The position numbers and the translations under genes are program-made. DNA of 64,000 nt from Vanrija pseudolonga (taxonomy: Eukaryota > Basidiomycota > Tremellomycetes > Trichosporonales > Trichosporonaceae): contig NC_085849.1 of assembly GCF_020906515.1 (NCBI RefSeq), positions 3,658,001 through 3,722,000 of the forward strand. The letters are read 5' to 3'. Position 1 is the stretch's first letter; each line of letters starts with the position of its first letter. Shown in pieces: positions 32,964 to 43,344 of the stretch. A model generated the notes under the pieces. It saw nothing but the letters and a program-made list of their open reading frames with translations. It was not told where the DNA came from and ran no database searches.

Positions 32964-34582
32964 CTACAACGAATGATCGCCGCCGAACAGGTGGAAACTC
33001 CGCGAGTAGCTCGCGCTGGCGATAAACTTGCCGTCGCGCGACACATCCGCGCTCATGACCTTGCCTGCGTCGGTGGCGAGGTTGCGCACGCGGGCCCACT
33101 CGTCGGCCGACCAGATGCGCACGTTCGAGTCGAAGCCCGCCGTCACGAGGAATAGGCCCGAACGGGGCAGGTCGGGCTGCTGCTGCGCCTCGCCGCTGTC
33201 CCCGTCGACCTCCATCGCGCCGTTGCTCGCAGCCGCTGGCGCCACAGAGTCCAGGCCCTGGAACGGATTCTCCCCCGCCGCATGGTAGAAGCGCAGATCG
33301 GACACTGACGACGAGTGCGCCGGGATGACATGCTGCGTGCGGAGCGCGCGCAGGTCCCAGATACGCACAGTGTTGTCGCCTGATCCGGTTGCCACCTGGA
33401 ACCCGTTGGGCGCAAAGTCGACCGACAGAATCTCCTTGGCGTGTCCGTCGAGCACCATGGCGGTGCGACCCGTTCGCAGATCCCACACACGCCCGATGGC
33501 GTCAAAGCCGCCCGAGGCCGCGAGCGCGCCGTCGTCCTGGAACGCGAGCGCCATCACCTCCTTGCTGTGTCCCTCCTGCACGAGGAGCTCAGCCTGCGTC
33601 TGGACGTCCCACATGCGCCAGGTACCGTCGAAGCCAGCTGCGCCGACGTACGCGCCACTTGGGTGGAACTCGACGCGTCCGACACGGTTTGTGTGGCCTG
33701 ATAGCGAGGCGAGCGGCTTCTCCGCATCCAGGGACCACAGCTTGACGTCGCCCTCGCCGCCGCCAGTCGCAAAGTTGGCAGCGGACTCGGAGAGCCCGAC
33801 CGTCGCCTCTGGGTGCCACGCCGCACCGCTGACCTTGTCCGTGTGCCCGCGGCGCACAGCCACGCTGTTCAGGTTTGGCAGATCCCACACCTTGGTATCG
33901 CCGGTCCACGAGGTCGTGAGGAGGAGCTTGGAGTTGGGCGAGAATCGAATCGTCGACAGCGGTCGGTCGTCGCCAAACTGCGAGCCGAGGTTCTGGAACG
34001 TCTGCAGCTCCCCAAACACCTCTTTCCGCACGTTGACAATCTTGCTGAGGGGCAAGTTGACCTCGATCCGTTGCCTTGCGATGCGCTTGCCCGCGCGCGA
34101 CAATGAATACCGTGCAATCTTTCGCCTGGCCTCGAGCAGCGCCTGCGGGCCCTCGGTGTAGAACTCGCCCTCTTCGTCGTCCGAGTCGCCGCTATCGCTG
34201 TCGAAGGCGACCAGCGGCCGTCCCTTGTCGCGCTCATAGCTCTCCTGGATCTCCTTCAATCGGTCTCGACGGTCTCCTGGCTGAGATAGCGTCAGCATCG
34301 CAGCCTTACCGCTGACACCCCACGCCACTTACCCCTTCACCAAACAGCGTTATTGGCTCGCCAAATGCTCGTAGCCTCTCGCGGACCTTCTTGTCGTCTG
34401 TCGGTACGGCCATGCGGCGCATACGGTCGCGCCGCGCGAGCTGCTCGTGCAGCATGGCATTTTGGGCACGCTCACGCTCATCGTCGGAGCCTCCGAGCTC
34501 GTACGTGTTGTCGACGGCTGAGGGGGTCAGCGGGGGGCCTGGGAGCTTACCATCATCACTCACCAAGCTCGTCGATATCCAT
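32964..34582 (-). CDS. PRP4: U4/U6 snRNP splicing factor PRP4 (WD40)
   Basis: Exons 34582-34564, 34517-34333 and 34280-32964 give 506 residues. The first coding exon is only 19 nt (MDIDEL plus one base). The N-terminal half carries the splicing-factor motif characteristic of Prp4/Prp18 ([28 protein letters not shown], split by the second intron). A linker with QIGDDRPLS-like (SQFGDDRPLSTIRFSP) leads into seven WD40 repeats, with blade ends TKVWDLP, VKLWSLD, WRMWDV, GRVWDL, VRIWDL, VRIWSA and FHLFG. Prp4 is a core U4/U6 di-snRNP protein needed for tri-snRNP assembly in the nucleus. An acidic insert (about residues 90-105) follows the motif. It is divergent from the probable mitochondrial gene. 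Confidence 0.94.
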
Positions 34583-34926
34583 GTTGGATGATGTGATGTA
34601 GGTGTTTGCTTGCTTGAGTCGTCTCTGTGCCGAAACCCAACTTGACTTCTTCGATAACATTGACGGTTGGCCACTGTATGTCATTGATGACGGAAGCAAA
34701 TCCACGTGGCGTGAACAAGTTCCGAGTTGGTTTCTGCTTTTTCTCCAAAGATTACCTTGCATCTTGCAGGGCGGGCGACATCGGCCGGAAAGTGGGACAG
34801 CCAGGTTTGGGGGGGGGGGGGGGTGACTGCTCGTGCAGCCGACGACGGTCCACATCGCAAAAGTCAAACGACGACGCCAAGGGCCTCTTTCGTCGTGTCA
34901 ACACCCACACCACATCACACCACGAC
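34583..34926. promoter_or_regulatory. Divergent promoter with a G15 run
   Basis: This 344 bp region between PRP4 and the next gene contains a homopolymer of 15 G at 34809-34823 and no gene. The run is about 105 bp upstream of the plus-strand start. Confidence 0.5.
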
Positions 34927-37006
34927 ATGCTCGCACGGCGTATCGCGGCTGGGCCATCCCGCGCGCTCCTCACGCGCCTGGCATCGACGGCTGCCGCAGA
35001 GGTCCAGCACGCCCAGCAGCCCCCATCACCACCGCCTCCCCCATCGTCGTCAACACCACGGGTCAAGCTCCGCGCTCCGCGGTTCACTGCCTCGCCAGAG
35101 AAGCTCGAGCGCCTCGTCGCCCTCGTCGAGCAGGGAACCGAGACGGCACTGGAACGCCGCCAGACGTTTGAGCTGTTCGACAACCTCACCCCCGCACAGA
35201 AGCAGAGCCTGCCGACTGCCCAGCTCCGGGCCATCCTCCGCGCCGTCGTGCCCCGCTCCGACGATGTGCGGCGCATCGCCAACGACGGCCCGAAGCGCGA
35301 GCTCTTCGCGATGAACCGCAAGCGGTCGAAACAGTGGGAGCCCCGTCTCCGCTCCATCCTCTCCATCCTCATCGCCCGCAACGACGCAAGCCTCGGCGAC
35401 TGGTTGTTCACCTTGCACTCCCTTGCGTCGCTCGGCGACGTGAAGGGCTGCGAGGCCCTGATCGCTGAGATGCCCGAGGAGCTCCGAAACCACCGTGCAG
35501 TCAGCCAGTACCGTCTCGGCGCCGTCGTCCAGTGGACCCGGAAGATGAACTTTGAGCCCTCTGCTCACCCGAAGACTGGGCTCGTCGACCTCGCCCACAA
35601 TGCGTTCTGGGACATCTTCCGGGGCATCCAGCGCGATGAGATGGGGGTCAGGGGTATTACTCTGCACCTGCTGCTCACTGCCACGAGTGAGATGACCGGC
35701 CTGCTGGTGAAGCTTGGCAACCCGGAGGCGATCGCTCGCTTCGACGACTTTATGCGCTTCCTGCTGAAGGAGGGCTATGGTATCGACCTTGGCAACCTCG
35801 CTGCCAGTCTTCTGAGCCGCGACCCATCCCGTCCTTATGGTACCCTCTCGGCGCAGGGCCTCAATGCCGTGTTGAAGCAGCTGGCGATTCGCGGCACGGA
35901 CCCCTACAGCCTCCTCCGCGCGTACGAGCTGTTGTCCACCGACACAAGAACTGGCGAGGTCCTCGAAACCACGAACGCCTACGGCAATGAGGACGAGGAC
36001 GACTTTGTGCCGGGTATCAGCGGGCTCACGGCTGCCGAGGAAGCCGGTGACGGCCGCCAGAAGCGCGACTACTTTGGTGGACTTGGTGCCACGGCGTCTT
36101 GTAAGTGTTTGCCGTCCTGGCGGGTTAATGGGGCTATAACTAACATGTGCAGTCTTCTCTCCAGCTTCACCAGAGGTCCCCGAGCTCGCCGAAGGAGAGA
36201 CTGTCCCCCAGTACCGACGACACGTTCCAAACTTCTTCCCTCCGTCCACCTCACCCCGGGACATTACCCCCGACACTTCTCGCGCCCTGCCCCCCAAGCC
36301 TCGATACGACTCCAACAGCGTCCTTGTGCTTTTGGACGCCATCCGTGCATCGGGCAACTGGTCTCTCTTTGAAGGAGTGTTGAAGACGTCTGTGGTCGAC
36401 GCTCAGCGAGCAAACGCAGAGTGGCTGGCCGCCTACCTTGCCTGCCCGCTCGAGAACCGCAAACAGCTCTTCAAGCCCATGAGGGTGTCCCCTGAATGGT
36501 TCCGCGCAGCCCTGGCATACAGCAACAACGAGTTTGGAAGAGGGGCAGGGCGACTGGCGGGTTCGATCCAGTACGCGCTCGAGTGGATCGACCAGGAGAT
36601 TGATGTGGTCATTGCCACCGAGGCACGACTTGCCAAGGACGCCGCGACTACCGCATCTGTCGATGAGGCCGGCCGCACCGTCCTCCCCGTCCCCGACTTT
36701 GCGACAGACCCTCGGGCGAAGCAGCGCGCCGTGAACCGCGAAGTCTTCATCGTATCAGATGCGCTCGAGACATTGTACAACGACCGCGACGAGCTGCGGC
36801 ATCACCTGGCACGAGCGCTGCAGCTCCGCGGAAAGAGGAAAGAACGCGAGGCAGCGCGCCAGACTCGCGCGGCTGCGAAGCGAGCTCTCAAGGCTGCCCA
36901 GGAGGCCAAGGAGGAGGCGCGTTGGGCGGCCCAGGAGCGGGCATCATTGATGGCGTCGGCGAATAACGATCTGGCGTTTATTGGGGCTGCTGGTGTGAGC
37001 AAGTAG
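34927..37006 (+). CDS. Probable mitochondrial protein of unknown function
   Basis: Exons 34927-36100 and 36153-37006 give 675 residues. The N terminus (MLARRIAAGPSRALLTRLAS) is Arg/Leu/Ala/Ser-rich without acids, a typical mitochondrial presequence. It is followed by a Pro-rich linker and then a largely helical protein. Recurrent helix pairs such as DWLFTLHSLASLGDVKGCEALIAEMPEE and FEGVLKTSVVDAQRANAEWLAAYL recall PPR- or TPR-like helical repeats. The C-terminal 75 residues form a Lys/Arg/Ala/Glu coiled coil. A role in mitochondrial RNA or translation would fit such an architecture, but I do not recognise an orthologue. The intron has a CTAAC branch and CAG acceptor. The start is supported by a GACATG context and the presequence directly after it. 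Confidence 0.8.
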
Positions 37007-37261
37007 ACGAGAGCATGGCTAGCATAGCATGGGGAGGCGAGTAGACGCATTTGCATTAGCATTGGGTATGGTAGATGCATAGACTGCAACAGAACGAGTG
37101 GAACATTGTCGAGGGGGGGCCGCGGAGGCAGATTAATCTGCCACTGGCAGCTGGCTGTGGTCTGAGCCACGACGCGCGTCATTGTGAACCGTCGTCGCTC
37201 GTTGAGCGGCCACTTTTGATTGAAATCTCCATTCCGAGTTCCGTCTGTTTCCATTTCACTC

Positions 37262-39210
37262 ATGCCTCCCTCGCGATCCCAAGACGCAATGAACGGTGAG
37301 GACGCGCATGGAACCTGCCTGCGTGCGATGCGGTGGCTGACACGAGCAGTGACAATCAAGCACAGCGGCAAGTCGTTCCCCGTCGACGTCGACGTCTCGG
37401 CGCCGGCAACGGCGTTCAAGGAGTCGATCTACAAGGTCACCGGCGTGCCTGTTGGTGAGTTGCGTCGTTGTTGATTCGAGCAGCTCGAGCTGACCTGCAG
37501 ACCGTATGAAGGTCATGGTCAAGGGTATCCTCAAGGTGGGTGATGGCGCTGTAGCCAGCTGGCTGCTAGCTGGGCACCGCTGATCAGCAGGACGACGCCG
37601 ACCTCTCCAAGCTGGGTCTGAAGGCCGTGAGTGTGGTGGTGGATCTGAGGCGTTGCACCACTGACACCCCCCAGGGCCAGGCCATCACTGTCATCGGCAC
37701 CGCTGGCCCGCTGCCCGAGGCACCGACGCAGCAGATTGTCTTCTGTAGGTGCCGCTCGCCGACGCCGCTGACTTTTAGTGGAGGACATGGACTCTTCGGA
37801 GCTCGCGCAGCAGGTGGGTTGCAGGACTGACCGCAAGTCTAACCCACCAGGCAGGCATTCCCCCGGGACTCGAGAACCTCGGAAACACATGCTACCTCAA
37901 CTCGACGCTGCAGGCGCTGCGCACCGTCCCAGAGCTGCAGACCGCACTCGAGGGGTGAGTGGTTGTTTGTTTGTTTATGCCCGTGCCCTTGCTGACGCAG
38001 CCAGCGCCTCGTCGAGCAACAGCGCCGAGGGCCGCCTCACCGTGTCCCTCAAGAACCTGTACACTGGCATGTCCAAGACGGCCGACCCCGTCAGCCCGTT
38101 CGCGCTCGTCACCAACCTGCGCACGCTCGCGCCCCAGTTTGCCGAGCAGGACCAGCGCGGCATGTACTCGCAGCAGGACGCCGACGAGGCCTGGACCCAG
38201 GTCATCTCGGCGCTCCGCGCGACGCTGCCCAGCCAGGGAGGGCGTGGAACCTTTATTGACGACCTCATGTCGATCACCCTGACCAAGACGTGGGTGGCAC
38301 GCCCCTGATGAAGCTAACCCACCAGGTTGACATCGCCCGAGGCGCCCAACGAGCCCCCTGCCGTGTCCACCGAGCACGTCCTCAAGCTCGAGTGCAATAT
38401 TACCATTGACACCAACTTTTTGGTCTCGGGTATCCTTGACGTGGGTTGGCGACGCCTCAGCTTGACTAACCCCGCAGGGCTTGGATGAGAAGATTGAGAA
38501 GAACAGCCCGTCGCTTGGCCGCACGATCGTGTACGACTCAAAGTCGAGGTTGTCACGTCTTCCCCAGTACCTCGCCGTGCACCTCGTCCGCTTCTACTGG
38601 CGACGCGATATCCAGTGAGCTACAAATGCCACTGGCGATAGCTGACATGACAGGAAGAAGGCCAAGATCATGCGCAAGGTCAAGTTCCCTCTGCAGCTGA
38701 ATGCCCTTGAGATCTCGACCGAGGAGCTGAGCAAGCAGCTCCAGCCCATCAACACTGCCGCGAACAACATTCTCAAGACGCGTGACGACCGTGCCAAGAT
38801 TGCGAAGCGCGCAAAGGGCAAGGCCGCGCAGGCTGAGGAGGTCACCGAGGAGCAGCACCGTGACAAGGAGCACAAGGAGATTGAGGAGCTCGTCTCGGCT
38901 GCGGGCATCACGGAGAAGGGCGTAAACGCGACGGGCATGTACGAGCTGTGTGGTGAGTTATAGTGTCTCGGAAACTAGCTCACCCCCACCAGCCATGGTC
39001 ACGCACAAGGGCGCGTCGGCCGAGTCGGGCCACTACATTGGCTGGACGCGCAAGGACGACGGCGAGATTACCGCCTCGGGCGAGGAGCAGTGGTACAAGT
39101 TTGACGACGACAAGGTGTCCACGGTGACTGCCGACAAGATCCTGTCCCTCGACGGCGGTGGCGAGGACTCTGTGGCCTACATTCTCCTCTACCGCGCCAT
39201 CAACTTCTAG
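37262..39210 (+). CDS. UBP6: Proteasome-associated ubiquitin hydrolase UBP6 / USP14
   Basis: Twelve exons (37262-37295, 37350-37454, 37501-37535, 37591-37626, 37675-37744, 37779-37813, 37851-37954, 38005-38289, 38326-38440, 38478-38614, 38654-38952, 38993-39210) give 490 residues. An N-terminal ubiquitin-like domain (VTIKHSGKSFPVDVDV...KVMVKGILKDDADL) is followed by the USP catalytic domain. The Cys box is GLENLGNTCYLNSTLQALR with Cys119. The His box is SAESGHYIGWTR with His432, and the late Trp-Tyr-Lys-Phe-Asp strand and YILLYR end are present. Ubp6 binds the proteasome base through its ubiquitin-like domain and trims ubiquitin chains. The acceptor of the seventh intron is the second CAG of a CAG-CCAG pair, chosen to keep the frame. 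Four of the first six coding exons are 34-36 nt. Confidence 0.94.
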
Positions 39211-39364
39211 AGCAGCAGCAGACAGAGCAGGAGCAGACGGAGCAGAGCATATTAGTAGAGTAGATGGATGATGTGACTTGTGCGGCGAGTGGTGCGGCGG
39301 GTATGGGATGCATGGTACAACAGAATGGGGAGCATACGACGACGCGGGCGAGCAGCGCTACGCC

Positions 39365-40174
39365 CTACGCCTTCTCAACCTCGCGCTCGAGGACGGCCTC
39401 AATCTCACGCACGACGGCCTCGCGCACCGAGTCGGACACCATGCCTGGGGGGTTGGTTAGCGGGGCCGTTGACCATTGAGGGGGTGACGAGTTGAATGCG
39501 GAAGGGATGACCGAGGCGAGTCGTGGAGAGCCAGCGAGCCAGCCGCTCGCTCACCAGCAGCAGCAGCAGCCAGAACCAAGTGCGAACGAAGAGGGCACAG
39601 AAACCCGCCAACAATCCACATCCAGTGTGCCTAGAAGCAGCAGCGCGCAGCGCGAGAATCCAGCGCCGCCAGCGCTCGCTGCCAGACACGGCAGCACCAC
39701 CATCCCAGCCCAGCAGGGCATCAACAACACGGCCGCCGCGCACCACTCGCCCACAACACCATCACCTCGCCACCTCACCACTCGCAGCGCAGCGCGTCGT
39801 CCCACCCCACACGCTCGCGCACCGCTGCGCGGCACGCTCGCGCGCTCGCCCGAGTCAACTCACCCTTGGCAGCCGGCGCGACCTCTGCAACGAGCTTACC
39901 CAAGCTCGGCGCGCCCTGCTTCCGGGCCTTCTCTGGGCGTGTGTCAGCGCCTGCATTGCGTGAGGAGAGAGCGCAGCGCACCCTTCGCGAGGTCCTTGAT
40001 GTCGTCGTCGAAGCCTGATTCCTCGAGCTGCGTGCGGAGGAGCCGGGATATCCTGGGGGGTGGGTCAGCTGGCAACCAGAGGGAGGAAGAGCAAGAGCGC
40101 CCGACGCACCTCTCCCAGTCGCCCGTCTCCAGCAGACGCTTGCGGATCGCGTCCATCAGCGCGTCGTCGGACAT
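39365..40174 (-). CDS. SUS1: Transcription and mRNA export factor SUS1 / ENY2
   Basis: Exons 40174-40110, 40052-39982, 39932-39864 and 39444-39365 give 94 residues, matching the family length of about 95. The sequence MSDDALMDAIRKRLLETGDW, then ISRLLRTQLEESGFDDDIKDLAK, then LVAEVAPAAKGMVSDSVREAVV, reproduces the four-helix ENY2/Sus1 fold. Sus1 is shared by the SAGA histone-deubiquitinase module and the TREX-2 export complex at the nuclear pore. Introns are 57, 49 and 419 nt; the last is far longer than others nearby. In budding yeast SUS1 is also unusual in carrying two introns with regulated splicing, so the structure deserves attention. It is convergent with UBP6. Confidence 0.94.
39445..39863 (-). 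other. SUS1: Long third intron of SUS1 (419 nt)
   Basis: The donor GTGAGT and acceptor CCCCCAG are canonical, and splicing joins AAG-G to GC-ATG in frame so that the protein continues KGMVSDSV. It is about ten times the usual length here. It includes a CTG-rich tract on the minus strand (about 39555-39570). No coding exon is seen inside. Confidence 0.8.
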
Positions 40175-40551
40175 TGTTGTTGTCGGTTGGTGGTGTTGGT
40201 TGTCACGAACGAACGAGCAGTTGTCGCGCGGCCTCCACCTTTTAATCTGGATCAGCGCTCATCTGGTTCCTGCAATCCATCCGGTGGCACCAATTTCCGG
40301 CCAGCGTCGTCGTCGTCCTCGGCGCCGCGCCGCCACGACTCGCCGTCACTGCGCCAGCCGTCACGAACATCACCAGCATGCATGTCTCCTATGACTCCTA
40401 ACCTACGCCGCGCGGTATTACTAAATACTGACCAATTCTCGATGTACATTGGGCATGTGTGTGTGCCAAACTTCCTCCTCCGCCCACCCTCCTCCCCAGG
40501 TCAACTTGCCACGCCTGGCTAGCTGACCTCGCTCACGCGCCGACACGCGCG
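40175..40551. other. Intergenic region upstream of SUS1
   Basis: This 377 bp stretch separates the SUS1 start from the stop of the upstream transporter gene on the same strand. No gene is seen; it includes an AT-rich segment at about 40405-40450. Confidence 0.4.
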
Positions 40552-42978
40552 CTACATTTTCGAAAACATGAGCCCAATCACCACGTAGATGAGGGTCAAC
40601 GGCGGCGTCAATACCGCGTAGCTCCACGAAATGGTCTTTGAAATGAGGCGCTCAAACGCGTCGCCCGACGCCGCCTGTGTGATCTGCGCGAGCGTGAGGG
40701 CCGGAGGCGACGACACGAGGAGGACGGCGCAGAGGATGAACACGGGGTCCTCGGCCGCCTCGAACAGGTCGTATCGCGCCAGCAGGGCAATGAACGGCAG
40801 GAAGATGAGGGGGACAACAATCATTCGGCTGACGCAGGCGACAAACACCGTCTTGTTCTCGCCCGGGTACGCGGGCGAGCGCGACACCTCGTTGCCGCCG
40901 CCCGCAAGGCTGTGGATCTTGCTCTCAATGTATCCGCGGATCGACTTGGGTCGCTCCTCGGTCTCGAGAGCGATCGGCTGAGGCGGCGTGTAGAAGAAGG
41001 CGCCGAGGACGACAAGCGTCACGGGGATGGAGCACTGGCCCGCGCTCTTGACGGCCTGAACGAACGGCTTGATGCCACCGAGCCACTTTTGTAGCGCGGG
41101 GATGAGCGCAATGCCGATCGAAATGAGCGCAGACCACATCGGGACAGTCATGAAGCTGTTGAACGTGTTCCAGCTGGACAGGATGGCGTTCTTGATGCGG
41201 TCACGGAAGACCTGCAGCGGCGTGCGTGTGGTTGTTGGCGACCGGCGGCGGCGGAGCGAGGGCAGCTCGGCGCCTCCCCACTCGTCCTCCGACTCGGCCT
41301 CGGCCTCGCTGGCACTGCTGTCCTCGGCCACCTCCTGCAGAGGATGTCTGGAGCGCGGCTGCTCGGGCAGGCCCCAGAACTCGCGTCCAGAGTCGGTGCG
41401 CGAGCGGGCTCTGCGCGTGCTGTTGTTTGAGCCGCGGCGCTGGAGCGAGCCAACACGGCCACGGAACGAGCCAGGCGGGGCGTTGGGGTCGTGCATTGAG
41501 ATCTGGGACGTGGCCGAGCCGGTTAACGGGAGCGAGGGCGACGGCGAGCGGATGCCGACGCCGCTCGGGCTGAGTGCGCGAGGGCGGTGGGTGAGAGCAG
41601 GTACCGAGGCCGCCGACGACGGCCGAATCGGCGACGCCGCGATGAATGGGTCCCCCCTCTGAATCGGCTCGGGCGAGAGCACCTCCTGTGGCTGAATGTC
41701 GACGACCTGCGAAACGGTAGAGTAGCCATTACCGTCGGTGGTGATTCTCGAGAAGACGGACGCGTAGGCTGGGTCCGCTGGCGCCACCGTCTGCGTAAGG
41801 TCGACGACAGCAAGGGGCTTGCTCTCGGGTTCCTCGTCGTCGGCACTGGACAAGAGGGCGACGCCATAAGACCAACGGAGCTGCATTGTCAGGAATGTGC
41901 CACACGGCCAGTCTGTCCACGCTACGCACCATCATGCCGAGCGTCGAGTACAGCACCATGTAGGTGAGGGCGCGGCCGAGCATCTTGTCCTTGTCATCGT
42001 CGGCACCCCACTTGAGGCCTGGGACTTCGACCACGAGAGACTGACGTCAGCGCGGCGTCGCAAGTGTCAAGCCTACCTGCACAAGTGCGATCGGGAGCGA
42101 GTTACTGAGGTGTGAGCCGGCGGCCGCTAGCAGTGCCGTCTTACCTGTTCTGGAACATTGCCGCGCAGATGGCGAACGCACTGGAGGTTGTTAGCGGCGG
42201 CACCACAAGCGGCAGCAGCGGGGCCACTCACGTCTGCGAGCGCTTGAGCTTGAACACTTTTGAGAGGAACCAGGCGACGCCGGCCGAGGCACCGGTGATG
42301 AGGACGAAGCTGCCGGCGTCAGCGTCAGTGTACGTCGGCGTCGTCTGCCGTCGTCACACCACATACCCGAGAGGAATGATCCACATCTCCTTGAGTTTAG
42401 ACGGCGTGAGAGAGAACGCCACCTGAGACGCCAGTGTTAGCCTCGGCGGCGGCAGCGGCGGCGGCTGGCGCGGCGTCGACGCCAACTCGCACGAAATTGC
42501 GTGCTGGGTGGCGAGCGCCGCTACGCAGTACCCACCTTGGAGAAGAGGAGTGCCGGCGTGAAGAGCGACACGTTGATGACATTGAGCTTGCGCTGCGTCG
42601 CCTTATCGGTCACGCCGGTGGAAGCGAGAACGTAGCCCGCGATACATAGTAGGAAGACTTCGGTGATGGACTGTGATGGTGTTAGCCAGTGGTGGCGGAT
42701 GTAGCGGCCGGCGGCGCGGCGCGTTCGGGACCGACTTACCTGGAAGACTGTGAGGAGTAGTGTTTTGACTGTGCGCGCGTGTGTGAGCTCTGTGCTTGTG
42801 CATCATCCTCGCCGCCGCCGCCACCACGCGTGTGTGCACCGATGCCGGTGCGGTGCGGCAACGACGGTCTCACGCGTCTCGGATCGGACAAGGAGACCAA
42901 CAGCCTGCGATAACCGCAATCTGGTCTGCTTCTCGCTACTCGCTACTCACTGGGCAAGGCTGCTTCAGCCAAAACCAT
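40552..42978 (-). CDS. Auxin-efflux-carrier (AEC/PIN-like) family membrane transporter
   Basis: Nine exons (42978-42951, 42768-42740, 42670-42536, 42422-42367, 42309-42232, 42180-42145, 42104-42077, 42040-41930, 41880-40552) give 609 residues. The N-terminal membrane half contains VFLLCIAGYVLASTG, NVSLFTPALLFSKVAFSLTP and CAAMFQNSNSLPIALVQSL; the NSNSLP loop in a broken helix is typical of the family. A central hydrophilic loop of about 230 residues is Ser/Arg/Pro-rich. The C-terminal half has GIALIPALQKW, CSIPVTLVVLGAFFY and LVSSPPALTLAQITQAA. Fungal members such as yeast Ecm3 are ER or vacuolar membrane proteins of uncertain substrate. The first exon (28 nt, with a 182-nt intron) is the least certain part; it was chosen because it is the nearest ATG that splices in phase. 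Confidence 0.86.
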
Positions 42979-43344
42979 CCTGCTGTTCACGCTTGTTGTC
43001 GGAGTGTCGAGAATGGGCAACACGCAGAAAAGAGTAGGTAAAAGTCGAGCGGCGAGTGCTTGCTTGTGCTCCTGCTGCCTTTGCCAGGCGAGTTTTGTGC
43101 GAATGATACGCAGCACGAGGGACTGGCAAGGGAAAAACGCAGACATGTACAGTGGAACGTGCGTCTGGCAGCCAGCAGGTCACAGGATCCAGCCAGGATC
43201 TCAGGTCCGGCAGGGGCCAAACAACACCGCAGTGGGCGATAGCGTCATCGTCGCTCGACTAAAGCGGCTCCAAACGAGGGGCTATAAACACCACATGCTG
43301 CTCTATTACTGCAATTACAAACAAACTACATATTTATATACAAT
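42979..43344. other. Intergenic region between transporter and APP1
   Basis: This 366 bp stretch lies between the transporter start and the APP1 stop, both on the minus strand. No gene is seen. The APP1-proximal end (43300-43345) is AT-rich, consistent with a 3' end region. Confidence 0.4.

Noticed and set aside
39492-40394. 300-codon plus-strand frame spanning SUS1 and its long intron
   Set aside because: It is Ser/Pro/Arg-rich with no family resemblance and lies antisense to a gene with clear identity; I keep only SUS1.
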